DNA from: Paenibacillus sp. HGH0039
Lineage (GTDB): Bacteria > Bacillota > Bacilli > Paenibacillales > NBRC-103111
DNA: 64,000 nt
Assembly: GCF_000411255.1 (NCBI RefSeq)
Contig: NZ_KE150412.1
Location: 776,645-840,644 of the forward strand
Reading direction: 5' to 3'
Position 1 is the stretch's first letter; each line of letters starts with the position of its first letter. Shown one piece after another: positions 33,999 through 42,113 of this stretch. The notes under the pieces were generated by a model. It was not told the origin of the DNA, searched no databases, and saw nothing but the letters and a program-made list of their open reading frames with translations. Position numbers and translations under genes: made by a program.

Positions 33999-34859
33999 TT
34001 AGAACAGCGATGCCACGAAAGCCTGCTCCTGCTCACTTAAATCGACAAGAGGAAGACGGACGCTGCCTGTGTTCACGCCTTTCAGATTAAGGGCGTACTT
34101 AACCGGAGCGGGACTCGGGGCGCAGAATAAACCGGTAAATACCGGGAGCAGCTTCGCGTTGAGCTGAGCCGCGCGCTTAACATCACCCGATGTATACGCT
34201 TCAACAAGCTCCTGCATCTCTTTGCCGACAACATGGCTCGCTACGCTGATTATGCCGTGACAGCCGACGGCCAGCGCGGGAAGTGTCATACTATCGTCTC
34301 CGCTGTATACCGTAAACCCCTCGGCCGCTCCGGCGGCTACGATCGTCAGCTGGTCGGTACCGGAACAGTCTTTGGTAGCTACGATGTTCGGTACGCGGGA
34401 GAGCCTGATGGTCGTATCCGCATCAATGTTGACAATGGAGCGGCCAGGAACGTTGTACAAGATAATCGGCACATCGACGGCTTCGGCGACGGCTTTGAAA
34501 TGCTGGTACAAGCCTTCCTGGCTGGGCTTGTTATAGTAAGGAGCGACGAGCAGGATCGCATCGACGCCCAGCTTGGCCGCTTCCCGCGATAACTCGATCG
34601 TGTGATTCGTGTTGTTGCTGCCGGTTCCCGCAATAACCTTGCACCGTCCATTCGCATGCTTGACGACGGCTTCAATCATCTTCAACTTCTCTTCGTCCGT
34701 CAGGGTCGGCGATTCGCCGGTCGTTCCGCAAACAACCAGCCCTTCGCTGCCCTGCTCGTCAATCAGGTAATCGACCAGGGGGCCCACCTGATCCCAATCG
34801 ATTTCCAGCTGTTCGTTTAAGGGAGTTACCATTGCTGTAATTACTCTTCCGAAGTCCAA
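33999..34859 (-). CDS. dapA: 4-hydroxy-tetrahydrodipicolinate synthase
   Basis: A 286-residue TIM-barrel aldolase that condenses pyruvate with aspartate semialdehyde, the first committed step to diaminopimelate, lysine and dipicolinate. Schiff-base Lys163 (ATKDCSG), Tyr135 (LYNVPGR) and the CGTTGES loop (44-50) are all present. The start is TTG 34859 with AGGAGG eight bases upstream. It ends the spoVFA-spoVFB-asd-dapG-dapA run, whose order matches B. subtilis, and its product feeds both wall synthesis and the spore dipicolinate pool. Confidence 0.96.
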   Translation of the reverse strand: MDFGRVITAMVTPLNEQLEIDWDQVGPLVDYLIDEQGSEGLVVCGTTGESPTLTDEEKLKMIEAVVKHANGRCKVIAGTGSNNTNHTIELSREAAKLGVDAILLVAPYYNKPSQEGLYQHFKAVAEAVDVPIILYNVPGRSIVNIDADTTIRLSRVPNIVATKDCSGTDQLTIVAAGAAEGFTVYSGDDSMTLPALAVGCHGIISVASHVVGKEMQELVEAYTSGDVKRAAQLNAKLLPVFTGLFCAPSPAPVKYALNLKGVNTGSVRLPLVDLSEQEQAFVASLF

Positions 34860-34888
34860 AATTCCCGCCTCCTACGTATGCTTTTTGC

Positions 34889-36106
34889 CTATTTATGCAA
34901 TTGGAACGATTTATGAAGTGCTCTTACCGCGCTAACCATATCTTCCCCGTGTACCAGGCACCAGATGGTGGTGTTGGAGTCCGCGGATTGCAGAATTCGG
35001 ATGTTCTCTTCCGTAAGCGCCTCGACGATCTTGGCCATAACGCCGGGAACACCGTTCATACCGCCCCCGATGACGGACACTTTAGCGCATCCACTCAGTG
35101 AAGTAGGTTTATAGCCGAGCCCGCGCAGAAGTTCAAGCGCTTTTTCCGCTACGTGGTCAAATACCGTATAAACAACCCCCGAAGGATTTACGTTAATAAA
35201 ATCGACGCTGATGCTGTGCTGCGCCATCGTTTTAAACACTTGAAGCTGAAGGTCGTATTGGCCTTCGGCCGCGGGCACTTGAATTTGTGTAATGTTCCCG
35301 AAATGGGCAATCCCTGTCACATGGCGGTCTTCAACCCGTTTCTCCGCGCCGTACAAGGAATCGGGATTGGTCACTAGCGTGCCTTCCTCTTTGGAGAAAG
35401 TAGAACGTACCCGGACCGGGACATTCGCCTGCATCGCCACTTCCACCGCACGCGGATGAATCACTTTGGCGCCGTTATGGGCCATGTTGCAAATTTCCGC
35501 ATAACTTACGCGCGTTAAGGGCCTAGCGTCTTCCACGATGCGCGGATCCGCTGTCAGAATTCCGTTGACGTCGGTAAAAATGTCCACGACTTCGGCCTTA
35601 AGCGCCCCCCCGATCGCCGTGGCGGACGTGTCGCTTCCTCCTCGTCCGAGTGTCGTAAACTCATGATCGGCCGTCTGCCCCTGGAACCCGGCGACAATTA
35701 CGACCTCGCCCCGGTCCAGATGCTCCAGAATCCGCTTCGGCTGAACCGAAACAATCTGGGCATTGCCGTAGGCGTCATTCGTTTCGATCCCCGCCTGGCC
35801 GCCTGTCATAACGACCGCCGGAATACCCTCCGCTTGAATCAGGCTGCACAAATTGGCTGCGGAAATCCATTCTCCGCAGCACATCAACAAATCCCTCTCC
35901 CTTGCAGGGAGCTGATCTCCATTCTGCCGGATCAAACCGAGCAGAGTATCGGTAGCATAAGGCTCTCCCTGCCGCCCCATCGCAGATACAACCACGACAA
36001 GCTGACAATCCTCGCTGCGCGCAGCTTGGATATGTTCCAGCACATGTTTTCTGGCTTCAGGCGTGGACAGGGAAGTGCCGCCAAATTTTTGAACTCGAAT
36101 ACGCAT
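34889..36106 (-). CDS. dapG: Aspartate kinase (DapG type)
   Basis: A 405-residue monofunctional aspartokinase: KFGGTSLSTPE at 7-17, the catalytic GRGGSDTSATA segment (about 154-164), and two C-terminal ACT domains (about 265-405). In B. subtilis DapG is the diaminopimelate-inhibited isozyme that serves wall and spore synthesis; I use that name from the gene order with asd and dapA. The start ATG has AGAGGGAAGG upstream. A stable hairpin without a U-tract lies in the asd-dapG gap (36162-36193). No lysine riboswitch is seen. Confidence 0.93.
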   Translation of the reverse strand: MRIRVQKFGGTSLSTPEARKHVLEHIQAARSEDCQLVVVVSAMGRQGEPYATDTLLGLIRQNGDQLPARERDLLMCCGEWISAANLCSLIQAEGIPAVVMTGGQAGIETNDAYGNAQIVSVQPKRILEHLDRGEVVIVAGFQGQTADHEFTTLGRGGSDTSATAIGGALKAEVVDIFTDVNGILTADPRIVEDARPLTRVSYAEICNMAHNGAKVIHPRAVEVAMQANVPVRVRSTFSKEEGTLVTNPDSLYGAEKRVEDRHVTGIAHFGNITQIQVPAAEGQYDLQLQVFKTMAQHSISVDFINVNPSGVVYTVFDHVAEKALELLRGLGYKPTSLSGCAKVSVIGGGMNGVPGVMAKIVEALTEENIRILQSADSNTTIWCLVHGEDMVSAVRALHKSFQLHK

Positions 36107-36161
36107 ATCCTTCCCTCTTTTCCTATTCGCTTTTCTTGTCGATGTTTAATCATGATGCGAG

Positions 36162-36193
36162 CAATCGGCACCGTCTGATGACGATGCCGATTG
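36162..36193 (-). other. Intergenic hairpin between asd and dapG
   Basis: CAATCGGCA (36162-36170) pairs perfectly with TGCCGATTG (36185-36193). There is no run of T on either side, so it is unlikely to terminate; mRNA processing or stabilisation is a possible role. Confidence 0.6.
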
Positions 36194-36200
36194 TGTGAGT

Positions 36201-37238
36201 TTACTTGTTCTGTGCAAAATATTCCGCGATCTGTACCGCGTTCCAGGCAGCGCCCTTCAGCAGGTTATCGGATACGATCCATAGGTTAAGCGCGCGTTTG
36301 TTGTGAAGATCACGGCGTACACGCCCTACGAACGTTTCCAGTTTACCGGCCGCTTCGGTTGCAAGCGGGTACTGCTGCTCCTGCGGATTGTCAAGGAGTA
36401 CGATACCCGGTGCGTCCGCAAGAAGGCTGCGCACTTCTTCTAGCTCGAAGTCTTCCTTCAATTCCACGTAAACCGATTCGGAGTGACCGTATACGACGGG
36501 AATCCGTACGCAGGTTGCCGTAACTTCAAGGGATTCGTCGTTCATAATCTTCTTCGTTTCGTTAATCATTTTCATTTCTTCATTTGTAAACCCGTTATCC
36601 AGAAACTTATCAATCTGCGGAATCGCATTGAACGCAATTTGATGTTTAACGGGAAGGGAACCGACCGGCAAAATGTCCGGGTTCACCGGATTGCCCGCCA
36701 ACGCTTCACGGGATTGGCGAAGCATCTCATCAATCGCTTTGCTGCCTGCTCCGGATACGGCTTGGTATGTAGATACGATGATTTTGGAGATACCGAAACG
36801 ATCATAGAGAGGTTTCAGGGCAGCCACCATTTGAATCGTGGAGCAGTTAGGGTTGGCGATAATGCCTTTATGCTTGTGAACCTCTTCAATGTTAACTTCC
36901 GGCACGACAAGCGGTGTTTCCGGATCCATGCGGAAGGCATTCGTGTTGTCGATACAGATCGTACCGCCGGCAGCCGCAATCGGAGCGAGTTCTTTACTCA
37001 CGTCGCCGCCTGCGCTGAACAGGGCGATGTCTACCCCTTTGAAGCTGTCCGGCGTTGCCGCTTCAACCGTGATGTCTCTGTCTTTGAAACGAATTTTCGT
37101 ACCCGCGGAGCGCGGGGACGAAAGAAATTTTAATTCCTTAATGGGGAAATTGCGTTCATCGAGTAAGCGGATAATTTGTTCTCCGACGGCGCCGGTTGCG
37201 CCGACTACTGCTACGTTAAAAGTTTTTTCATTTGACAT
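36201..37238 (-). CDS. asd: Aspartate-semialdehyde dehydrogenase
   Basis: A 345-residue NADP-dependent enzyme that reduces aspartyl phosphate to aspartate semialdehyde. GATGAVG at 13-19 binds the nucleotide, C132 (NPNCSTIQ) is the catalytic thiol, and the C-terminal half keeps RIPVVYGHSE with the active-site His region. The start ATG follows GGGGGAGCAAACGAC, 35 bp after spoVFB. It provides the branch-point metabolite for dapA in the same cluster. Confidence 0.96.
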   Translation of the reverse strand: MSNEKTFNVAVVGATGAVGEQIIRLLDERNFPIKELKFLSSPRSAGTKIRFKDRDITVEAATPDSFKGVDIALFSAGGDVSKELAPIAAAGGTICIDNTNAFRMDPETPLVVPEVNIEEVHKHKGIIANPNCSTIQMVAALKPLYDRFGISKIIVSTYQAVSGAGSKAIDEMLRQSREALAGNPVNPDILPVGSLPVKHQIAFNAIPQIDKFLDNGFTNEEMKMINETKKIMNDESLEVTATCVRIPVVYGHSESVYVELKEDFELEEVRSLLADAPGIVLLDNPQEQQYPLATEAAGKLETFVGRVRRDLHNKRALNLWIVSDNLLKGAAWNAVQIAEYFAQNK

Positions 37239-37273
37239 GTCGTTTGCTCCCCCATTATTTAAATGATCTATAA

Positions 37274-37870
37274 TTAAGAATATTGAAATCGCTCAATAAT
37301 CATCGGCTGGAGCTGTTTGCCGTTCAGGGCCGCTTCGCATGTTTCCGAAATCAAATCCATTCGGGCGACAAGTGAATTCGGCTTCGCTTCCGGCGCATCC
37401 TGGCCGAACGGGACAAAATAAATGTTCTTCGTAACGAGCAATTTCGCAATATTCGCGGAATTCAGTCCGAGCCCGTCATTAGTAGAAATGGCCAGTACAA
37501 GCGGACGATGATTGCGCATCTGTGCTTTAGCGGCCATTAGGACTGGGCTTTCCGTCATTGCATTCGCGAGCTTGCTTGTCGTATTGCCCGTGCAGGGGGC
37601 GATTACCATGACGTCGAGCTTCTTGGAAGGCCCGAGCGGTTCCGCTTCGACAATCGTCGTAATGGGATCGCTACCAGTCATGTCTTTGAGCTGCTTCTGC
37701 CAATCGACGGCCTTGCCGAATCTCGTATCCGTCGTCAAAACGGATTGGGAGACGATCGGTACAACCGCGGCGCCTGCGTCTATGAATCTTTGAATCTGCG
37801 GCATAATCTCTTCCAAGGTGCAGTGAGAACCTGTCAACGCAAAACCTACCGTTATCCCGTTCCAGTTCAT
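37274..37870 (-). CDS. spoVFB: Dipicolinate synthase subunit B
   Basis: A 198-residue flavoprotein-like subunit of dipicolinate synthase, which acts in the mother cell to make the calcium chelator of the spore core. The N-terminal NWNGITVGFALTGSHCTLEE and the later VIAPCTGNTTSKLANAM are typical of the Flavoprotein (UbiX/Dfp-like) fold of SpoVFB. Its ATG overlaps the spoVFA stop by 4 bp, so the subunits are made together. Confidence 0.95.
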   Translation of the reverse strand: MNWNGITVGFALTGSHCTLEEIMPQIQRFIDAGAAVVPIVSQSVLTTDTRFGKAVDWQKQLKDMTGSDPITTIVEAEPLGPSKKLDVMVIAPCTGNTTSKLANAMTESPVLMAAKAQMRNHRPLVLAISTNDGLGLNSANIAKLLVTKNIYFVPFGQDAPEAKPNSLVARMDLISETCEAALNGKQLQPMIIERFQYS

Positions 37871-38766
37871 TCCGGACCACTCCCATTCCTGATGTCTTCC
37901 ACCATCAACTGACTCAGCGTATTCGCCAAAATCCGACCAGCTGTTTTCGGTGCGACGATCCCGGGTAGGCCTGGAGCGAGCATCGCCTTAATCCCCCTCT
38001 TCTCGGCAAAACGGAAGTCCATTCCGCCCGGCTTGGAAGCTAAGTCGATTAATACCGCGCGATGCGGGATATTCGTTATTATTTGCGCTGTGACTATCAT
38101 AGTCGGAATTGTGTTAAAAAGCAAGTCAATATTCGCCACTTCCTGATAGAGTTCGCGGGTATAAAACGGCGTAAAACCCATCTCCAAAGCTCTGGCAAAA
38201 TGCTCCGGTTTTCGCACCCCGACCTTCACTTTTGCTCCCAGTCCCTGAAGGGTACGAGCCATCGTTAAACCGGTTCTTCCGAACCCCAAAACCATCGATT
38301 GCGAACCGTGAATCGTAATGTCCGTATTCTGAATGGCAAACATCAAAGCGCCTTCCGCCGTCGGAATCGAATTGTAGATCGCCACGTCATCCCGCTCGAG
38401 AAGCTCGACTAACTTAAGACCCTGCGATGCGCAAAGCTGCTTCAAATAAGTTTTCGCCATACCCGTATAGATCACGGCATGTTTTGGAAGTGCGCCCAGC
38501 AGATCCGGCGTGAGCGTCAGTTCATTGCCGGAAAAAATACTTTCCACACGCCCTTGTTCATCCGTTCCCACAACCGGCAAAACGAGCGCGTCGGCTTTCT
38601 CCAGCGCTTCGGGTGAAAGCTGCTTGTTAGCCGCTCCCGCGAATGGCTTCTGCAGATTGTCGAATCCGATTAAAGTCACGGACGCATCGAGCTCGATCAG
38701 CTTATCGATCACTTCAAGCTGACGGGCATCGCCGCCGATAAAAATCACTTCCGCTCCGGTGAGCAT
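37867..38766 (-). CDS. spoVFA: Dipicolinate synthase subunit A
   Basis: A 299-residue NAD(P)-binding subunit: an N-terminal domain with IFIGGDARQLEVIDKL (about 8-23), and a central Rossmann domain with MVLGFGRTGLTMARTL (about 158-173). With SpoVFB it converts the dapA product to dipicolinic acid. The ATG at 38766 has GGGAGG twelve bases upstream, a rather long spacing. A SigK-type promoter lies about 45 bp before the gene, placing the operon in the late mother cell. Confidence 0.95.
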   Translation of the reverse strand: MLTGAEVIFIGGDARQLEVIDKLIELDASVTLIGFDNLQKPFAGAANKQLSPEALEKADALVLPVVGTDEQGRVESIFSGNELTLTPDLLGALPKHAVIYTGMAKTYLKQLCASQGLKLVELLERDDVAIYNSIPTAEGALMFAIQNTDITIHGSQSMVLGFGRTGLTMARTLQGLGAKVKVGVRKPEHFARALEMGFTPFYTRELYQEVANIDLLFNTIPTMIVTAQIITNIPHRAVLIDLASKPGGMDFRFAEKRGIKAMLAPGLPGIVAPKTAGRILANTLSQLMVEDIRNGSGPE

Positions 38767-38808
38767 ACTGTTTCCGTTCCTCCCTTACGTGCATCCGTCT
38801 CGATAACA

Positions 38809-38836
38809 TACAGTATGCCGCCGCCTACCGAAGGGT
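38809..38836 (-). promoter_or_regulatory. SigK promoter of spoVFAB
   Basis: CATACTGTA (38809-38817, minus strand) is a perfect match to the SigK -10 pattern CATANNNTA; an AC dinucleotide -35 (38835-38836) lies 17 bp upstream. B. subtilis spoVF is transcribed by SigK. Confidence 0.75.
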
Positions 38837-38909
38837 GACATCCGCTTGCCGGGCATCCGCCCATTACGGCTTATCCCTTTTTTCAAGGCGGACTCCGGCA
38901 AACGGACAT

Positions 38910-38950
38910 AAAAAAGGCCTCTTATCAGCTTCAAACTGATAGAGGCCCTT
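38910..38950 (-). terminator. Terminator after dut
   Basis: GGCCTCT-ATCAG pairs with CTGAT-A-AGAGGCC with one bulged base, 7-nt loop, then six T residues on the minus strand. Confidence 0.9.
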
Positions 38951-39076
38951 CTTCATTAAAACTTCAGCCTTGCAAGGTTAGTGATCTGACGGATAAGAGC
39001 ATGCACGGTGCGCCAACTGTTGCGCCCGAGCCTGGACCGTTCCTGGTTCCCGCCTGTAATCCGGCAGAAACGCAGG

Positions 39077-39556
39077 TCATTTCCGCGCTTCGGTGGTCAG
39101 CCCCGTATGCCCGAAGCCGCCGGCGCCGCGCGTGGTATCATCCAGCTCGTCCACTTCCGTCAATAGGACGGCCGGCACAAGCTGGAATACCATCTGCGCG
39201 ATTCTTTCGCCGCGGCGGATCGTGAATGTCTCCTGACCATGATTGATCAGGAGTACTTTGACTTCGCCGCGGTAGTCCGCATCGATCGTGCCCGGCGAAT
39301 TCAGCGTGGTGATGCCGTGCTTGTAGGCCAATCCGCTCCGAGGGCGGATCTGGGCTTCAAGCTCTACGGGCATCGCCAGCGCGAACCCCGTCGGAACGAG
39401 CGCCCGCTCACCGGGCGCCAGGTCGAGGGGTTCGATATTCGCCGCGTGCAGATCGAAGCCGCTTGCCGCGGCGGACATTTTCTCCGGCAGCGGAAGACCT
39501 TCGCTGCCGGGCAGGCGTTTAATGCGGATGGGGAATACAGGTGTGTTATTTTCCAA
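39077..39556 (-). CDS. dut: dUTP diphosphatase
   Basis: A 159-residue trimeric dUTPase that keeps uracil out of DNA and makes dUMP. All five motifs are visible: [36 protein letters not shown] and the C-terminal [10 protein letters not shown]. Start choice: an ATG at 39565 touches the AGAGGAG site with no spacer, whereas TTG 39556 lies nine bases from it, so I choose the TTG. The gene overlaps the end of mlpA by 11 bp, with its ribosome binding site inside mlpA, pointing to translational coupling. Confidence 0.93.
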   Translation of the reverse strand: MENNTPVFPIRIKRLPGSEGLPLPEKMSAAASGFDLHAANIEPLDLAPGERALVPTGFALAMPVELEAQIRPRSGLAYKHGITTLNSPGTIDADYRGEVKVLLINHGQETFTIRRGERIAQMVFQLVPAVLLTEVDELDDTTRGAGGFGHTGLTTEARK

Positions 39557-40802
39557 GAAGCTCATCTCCTCTGATTGACTGCAAGGCCTCGTCGCGGCTG
39601 CCGACCATCGCAATGGCGAATGGCTTGGAGAACAGCTTGCGGGTCAAGGCGTGGATATGCTCCATTTCAACGCTTTCGATCCGGTTGATCATTTCGTCGA
39701 GCGTGTAATGCCTTCCGGTCATCAGCTCGTTTTTGCCGATCCGGTTCATCCGGCTGTTGGTGCTTTCCAGACTGAGAATCAGGCTGCCTTTCAGCTGTTC
39801 CTTACCTTTTCTCAGTTCCGCGTCCGTCATGCCTTTCTCCGCGATATCGTTCAGCATTTCGATCGTCACCTTCAGAACTTCCTCCGTTTGTTTCGGAGCC
39901 GTTCCCGTATAGATCGTAAATACCCCGTTGTCAATGTGAGAAGAATGATAGGAATACACCGAATAGGCCAGTCCCCGCTTCTCGCGGATTTCCTGGAACA
40001 ACCTGGAGCTCATGCCCCCGCCGATCGCGTTATTGAGCAGCACCATCGGGTAGAGGTTTTCTTCACGAAGAGAAAGACCCGGGAGCGACAGGCAGATATG
40101 ATTCTGTTCCGTCGTCTTGGCTTGGAAAACGCGCTCGCTCATAAACGCGGGCTCTTCCTGGTTCTTCTGCGTACCCGAAACGTTGAAATGACCGAAATGC
40201 TTCTCCAGCAGTTCAAACACACTATTGTCGATATTCCCTGCCACGGCAATGACGGTATTCTCAATGGTGTAGCATTCTTTCATATAAGCCCGCAGATCGT
40301 TTGGCTTCATTCCGGACAAATGCGTCTGCGTTCCCAAAATGGTGTACCCCAGCGGATGGCTACCGTAGGCCGCTTTTGCAACGAGATCGTGAACCAAATC
40401 ATCGGGAGTATCTTCATACATGGCGATTTCTTCGAAAATGACGTTCTTTTCTTTCTCGAGCTCTTCTTCATTAAAGACGGAATTGAAAAACATATCGGAT
40501 AAAATATCTACCGCAATGCCGAGATGCTCGTCAAGCACCTTGGCGTAATAGCATGTATATTCTTTGGATGTGAAAGCATTCACATTCCCTCCGATTCCGT
40601 CAAACACTTCAGCAATGTCTTTCGCGCTGTGGCGCTCTGTGCCTTTAAAGAGCATGTGTTCGATAAAATGGGAGATTCCGTTATTCAGCTGAGTTTCGTT
40701 CCGGGAACCGGTTTTTACCCAGATTCCGATCGCTACCGAACGGCAGGTCGGAATTTTCTCGGTCACGACTCTGAGCCCGTTATTTAAATGGGTTTTATTC
40801 AC
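39546..40802 (-). CDS. mlpA: M16 family zinc peptidase MlpA (YmxG)
   Basis: A 418-residue pitrilysin-type peptidase resembling mitochondrial processing peptidase beta: H45-F-I-E48-H49 zinc motif, and the second Glu in [20 protein letters not shown]. It has the full two-half M16 cradle in one chain, unlike the split YmfF/YmfH pair elsewhere in this window. GTG 40802 is the start, with GAGGAGG nine bases upstream; 25 further upstream residues are not supported. The place after ylxY is conserved with Bacillus. B. subtilis MlpA affects extracellular protease levels. Confidence 0.92.
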   Translation of the reverse strand: MNKTHLNNGLRVVTEKIPTCRSVAIGIWVKTGSRNETQLNNGISHFIEHMLFKGTERHSAKDIAEVFDGIGGNVNAFTSKEYTCYYAKVLDEHLGIAVDILSDMFFNSVFNEEELEKEKNVIFEEIAMYEDTPDDLVHDLVAKAAYGSHPLGYTILGTQTHLSGMKPNDLRAYMKECYTIENTVIAVAGNIDNSVFELLEKHFGHFNVSGTQKNQEEPAFMSERVFQAKTTEQNHICLSLPGLSLREENLYPMVLLNNAIGGGMSSRLFQEIREKRGLAYSVYSYHSSHIDNGVFTIYTGTAPKQTEEVLKVTIEMLNDIAEKGMTDAELRKGKEQLKGSLILSLESTNSRMNRIGKNELMTGRHYTLDEMINRIESVEMEHIHALTRKLFSKPFAIAMVGSRDEALQSIRGDELLGK

Positions 40803-40892
40803 CAAGCTGTTCCTCCTCAAATGTGCGCACAATGGGGTCCGCTTAGGAGCCCTTAAGTTCAACTTTGATTTTAACAAAAATGTCGAAGTGAC

Positions 40893-41954
40893 TCAACCTG
40901 ACCGCTTTTCGCCCGCTTGGCCCGCTCCCGGAGCAGGGGCCGATATCCGCTGCGGAGACAGCGTTTCGCTTACCGATCCCAGCTGCAGCCCCCTGCTTTT
41001 GATAATCGAAATCATTTCGGGCAGCGCGCTGCTGGAAGACTGAGTCGGATGCATCAGGATGAGCGAGCCCGGTTCTATATTTTTGCGGACTTTGGCAAGA
41101 ATCGCGGGGGCACCGGAGTTTTTCCAGTCAACTGTGTCGAGCGTCCACATGACGGTCTTTAACTTAAGCTCCGCGGCTATTTTCACCGTTTCGGCATCAA
41201 AGTCTCCCGAGGGGGGAGCAAAGAGAACATTGGTGACACCAAGCTCCTTTTTCAGCAGATCCTCGGTTTTCACAATTTCCTCATACGCCTTGGAGCGGCT
41301 GAGCGTACTCATATTTTTGTGTGAATACGCATGATTGGACAATTCGTGCCCCTGTTTCTGAATTTCTTTGGCAATGTCCACATGCTTCTTAAGCCAGCTT
41401 CCATCGAAAAAGAATGTGGCTCTAACATTTTCTTTGCGGAGTGTCTCCAATATTGAAGGAAGAAACTCCTCTCCCCACGCCACATTGATCATAAAGGAAA
41501 CCATCGGTTTTTTGGGGTTGCCTTTGTAAATAGGCTCCGGCGGAAGGTCGTTCAAGCTGACTCGAGGCGAAACTTGCTTCATGACGAAAGGCAGTTTATC
41601 TCCCGCCCCATTCTTTTTGGCCGCCTCGTAGGTTTTATCGATGTCGACTTCCAGCCCGTTATAACCCGGCACCGCTTTCCATACTCTGTCCACTTTCGCA
41701 TCGATGGGGGCGATGTACAGACCTTTCGCTTCTTCCCTAATCCGTGCGAGCAAAGCGTCTTCTGCCGGCTGTGCGGTCTTTCCGTTACCCTTCGGCCCTC
41801 CCGCATCATTGGAAAGCTTCGTCTGTGTTTGGACGGAAGGCTGCTTTCCCTGCTGGATCGCTCCCACAAAGGTATGCACACTTTCGCTTTGCAGCAGTAC
41901 CCATATACACCCGGCCGTTATACCGCCAAGCAGCACCAGCTTCTTTTTTTGCAT
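40893..41954 (-). CDS. ylxY: YlxY polysaccharide-deacetylase-like sporulation protein, degenerate active site
   Basis: A 353-residue exported or membrane-anchored protein (hydrophobic segment about 5-22) with a C-terminal NodB-fold domain (about 148-330). The usual first motif TFDDG is replaced by SFMINVAWGEE, so both metal/base aspartates are missing. The second motif keeps two His (SNHAYSHKN), and the third reads FAPPSGDF instead of RxPxG. It therefore probably binds but does not deacetylate peptidoglycan or another glycan. This matches the YlxY family (spore-associated, between pnp and mlpA). Function is not established. Confidence 0.88.
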   Translation of the reverse strand: MQKKKLVLLGGITAGCIWVLLQSESVHTFVGAIQQGKQPSVQTQTKLSNDAGGPKGNGKTAQPAEDALLARIREEAKGLYIAPIDAKVDRVWKAVPGYNGLEVDIDKTYEAAKKNGAGDKLPFVMKQVSPRVSLNDLPPEPIYKGNPKKPMVSFMINVAWGEEFLPSILETLRKENVRATFFFDGSWLKKHVDIAKEIQKQGHELSNHAYSHKNMSTLSRSKAYEEIVKTEDLLKKELGVTNVLFAPPSGDFDAETVKIAAELKLKTVMWTLDTVDWKNSGAPAILAKVRKNIEPGSLILMHPTQSSSSALPEMISIIKSRGLQLGSVSETLSPQRISAPAPGAGQAGEKRSG

Positions 41955-42061
41955 GAGATTCCGACTCCTCCGTAAAGATTATGTCAGAGTTTATGCAAAG
42001 CCGGACAGGGTTATGACTTGGACGATACAGCCGCGCACGTAAAAATTCGGTTTAAACATGC

Positions 42062-42090
42062 AAAAAAGAGACAGAAAGATCTGGCTCTTT
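42062..42090 (-). terminator. Terminator after pnp
   Basis: An 11-base stem (42065-42075 with 42080-42090, one internal mismatch), 4-nt loop, then six T residues on the minus strand. Confidence 0.85.
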
Positions 42091-42113
42091 GTATGTTTAG
42101 TGCGATTCGGTTA

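Larger units (their letters stand above)
38767..39076 (-). other. spoVFA-dut intergenic region
   Basis: A 310-bp gap. It holds the SigK-type spoVF promoter near spoVFA and the dut terminator (38910-38950). In B. subtilis the small gene ymxH lies here; I find no equivalent reading frame. The 39000-39070 stretch next to dut shows no feature I can name. Confidence 0.6.

Noticed and set aside
36107-36200. Lysine riboswitch before dapG
   Set aside because: The gap is under 100 bp, far shorter than an L-box, and holds only one simple hairpin.
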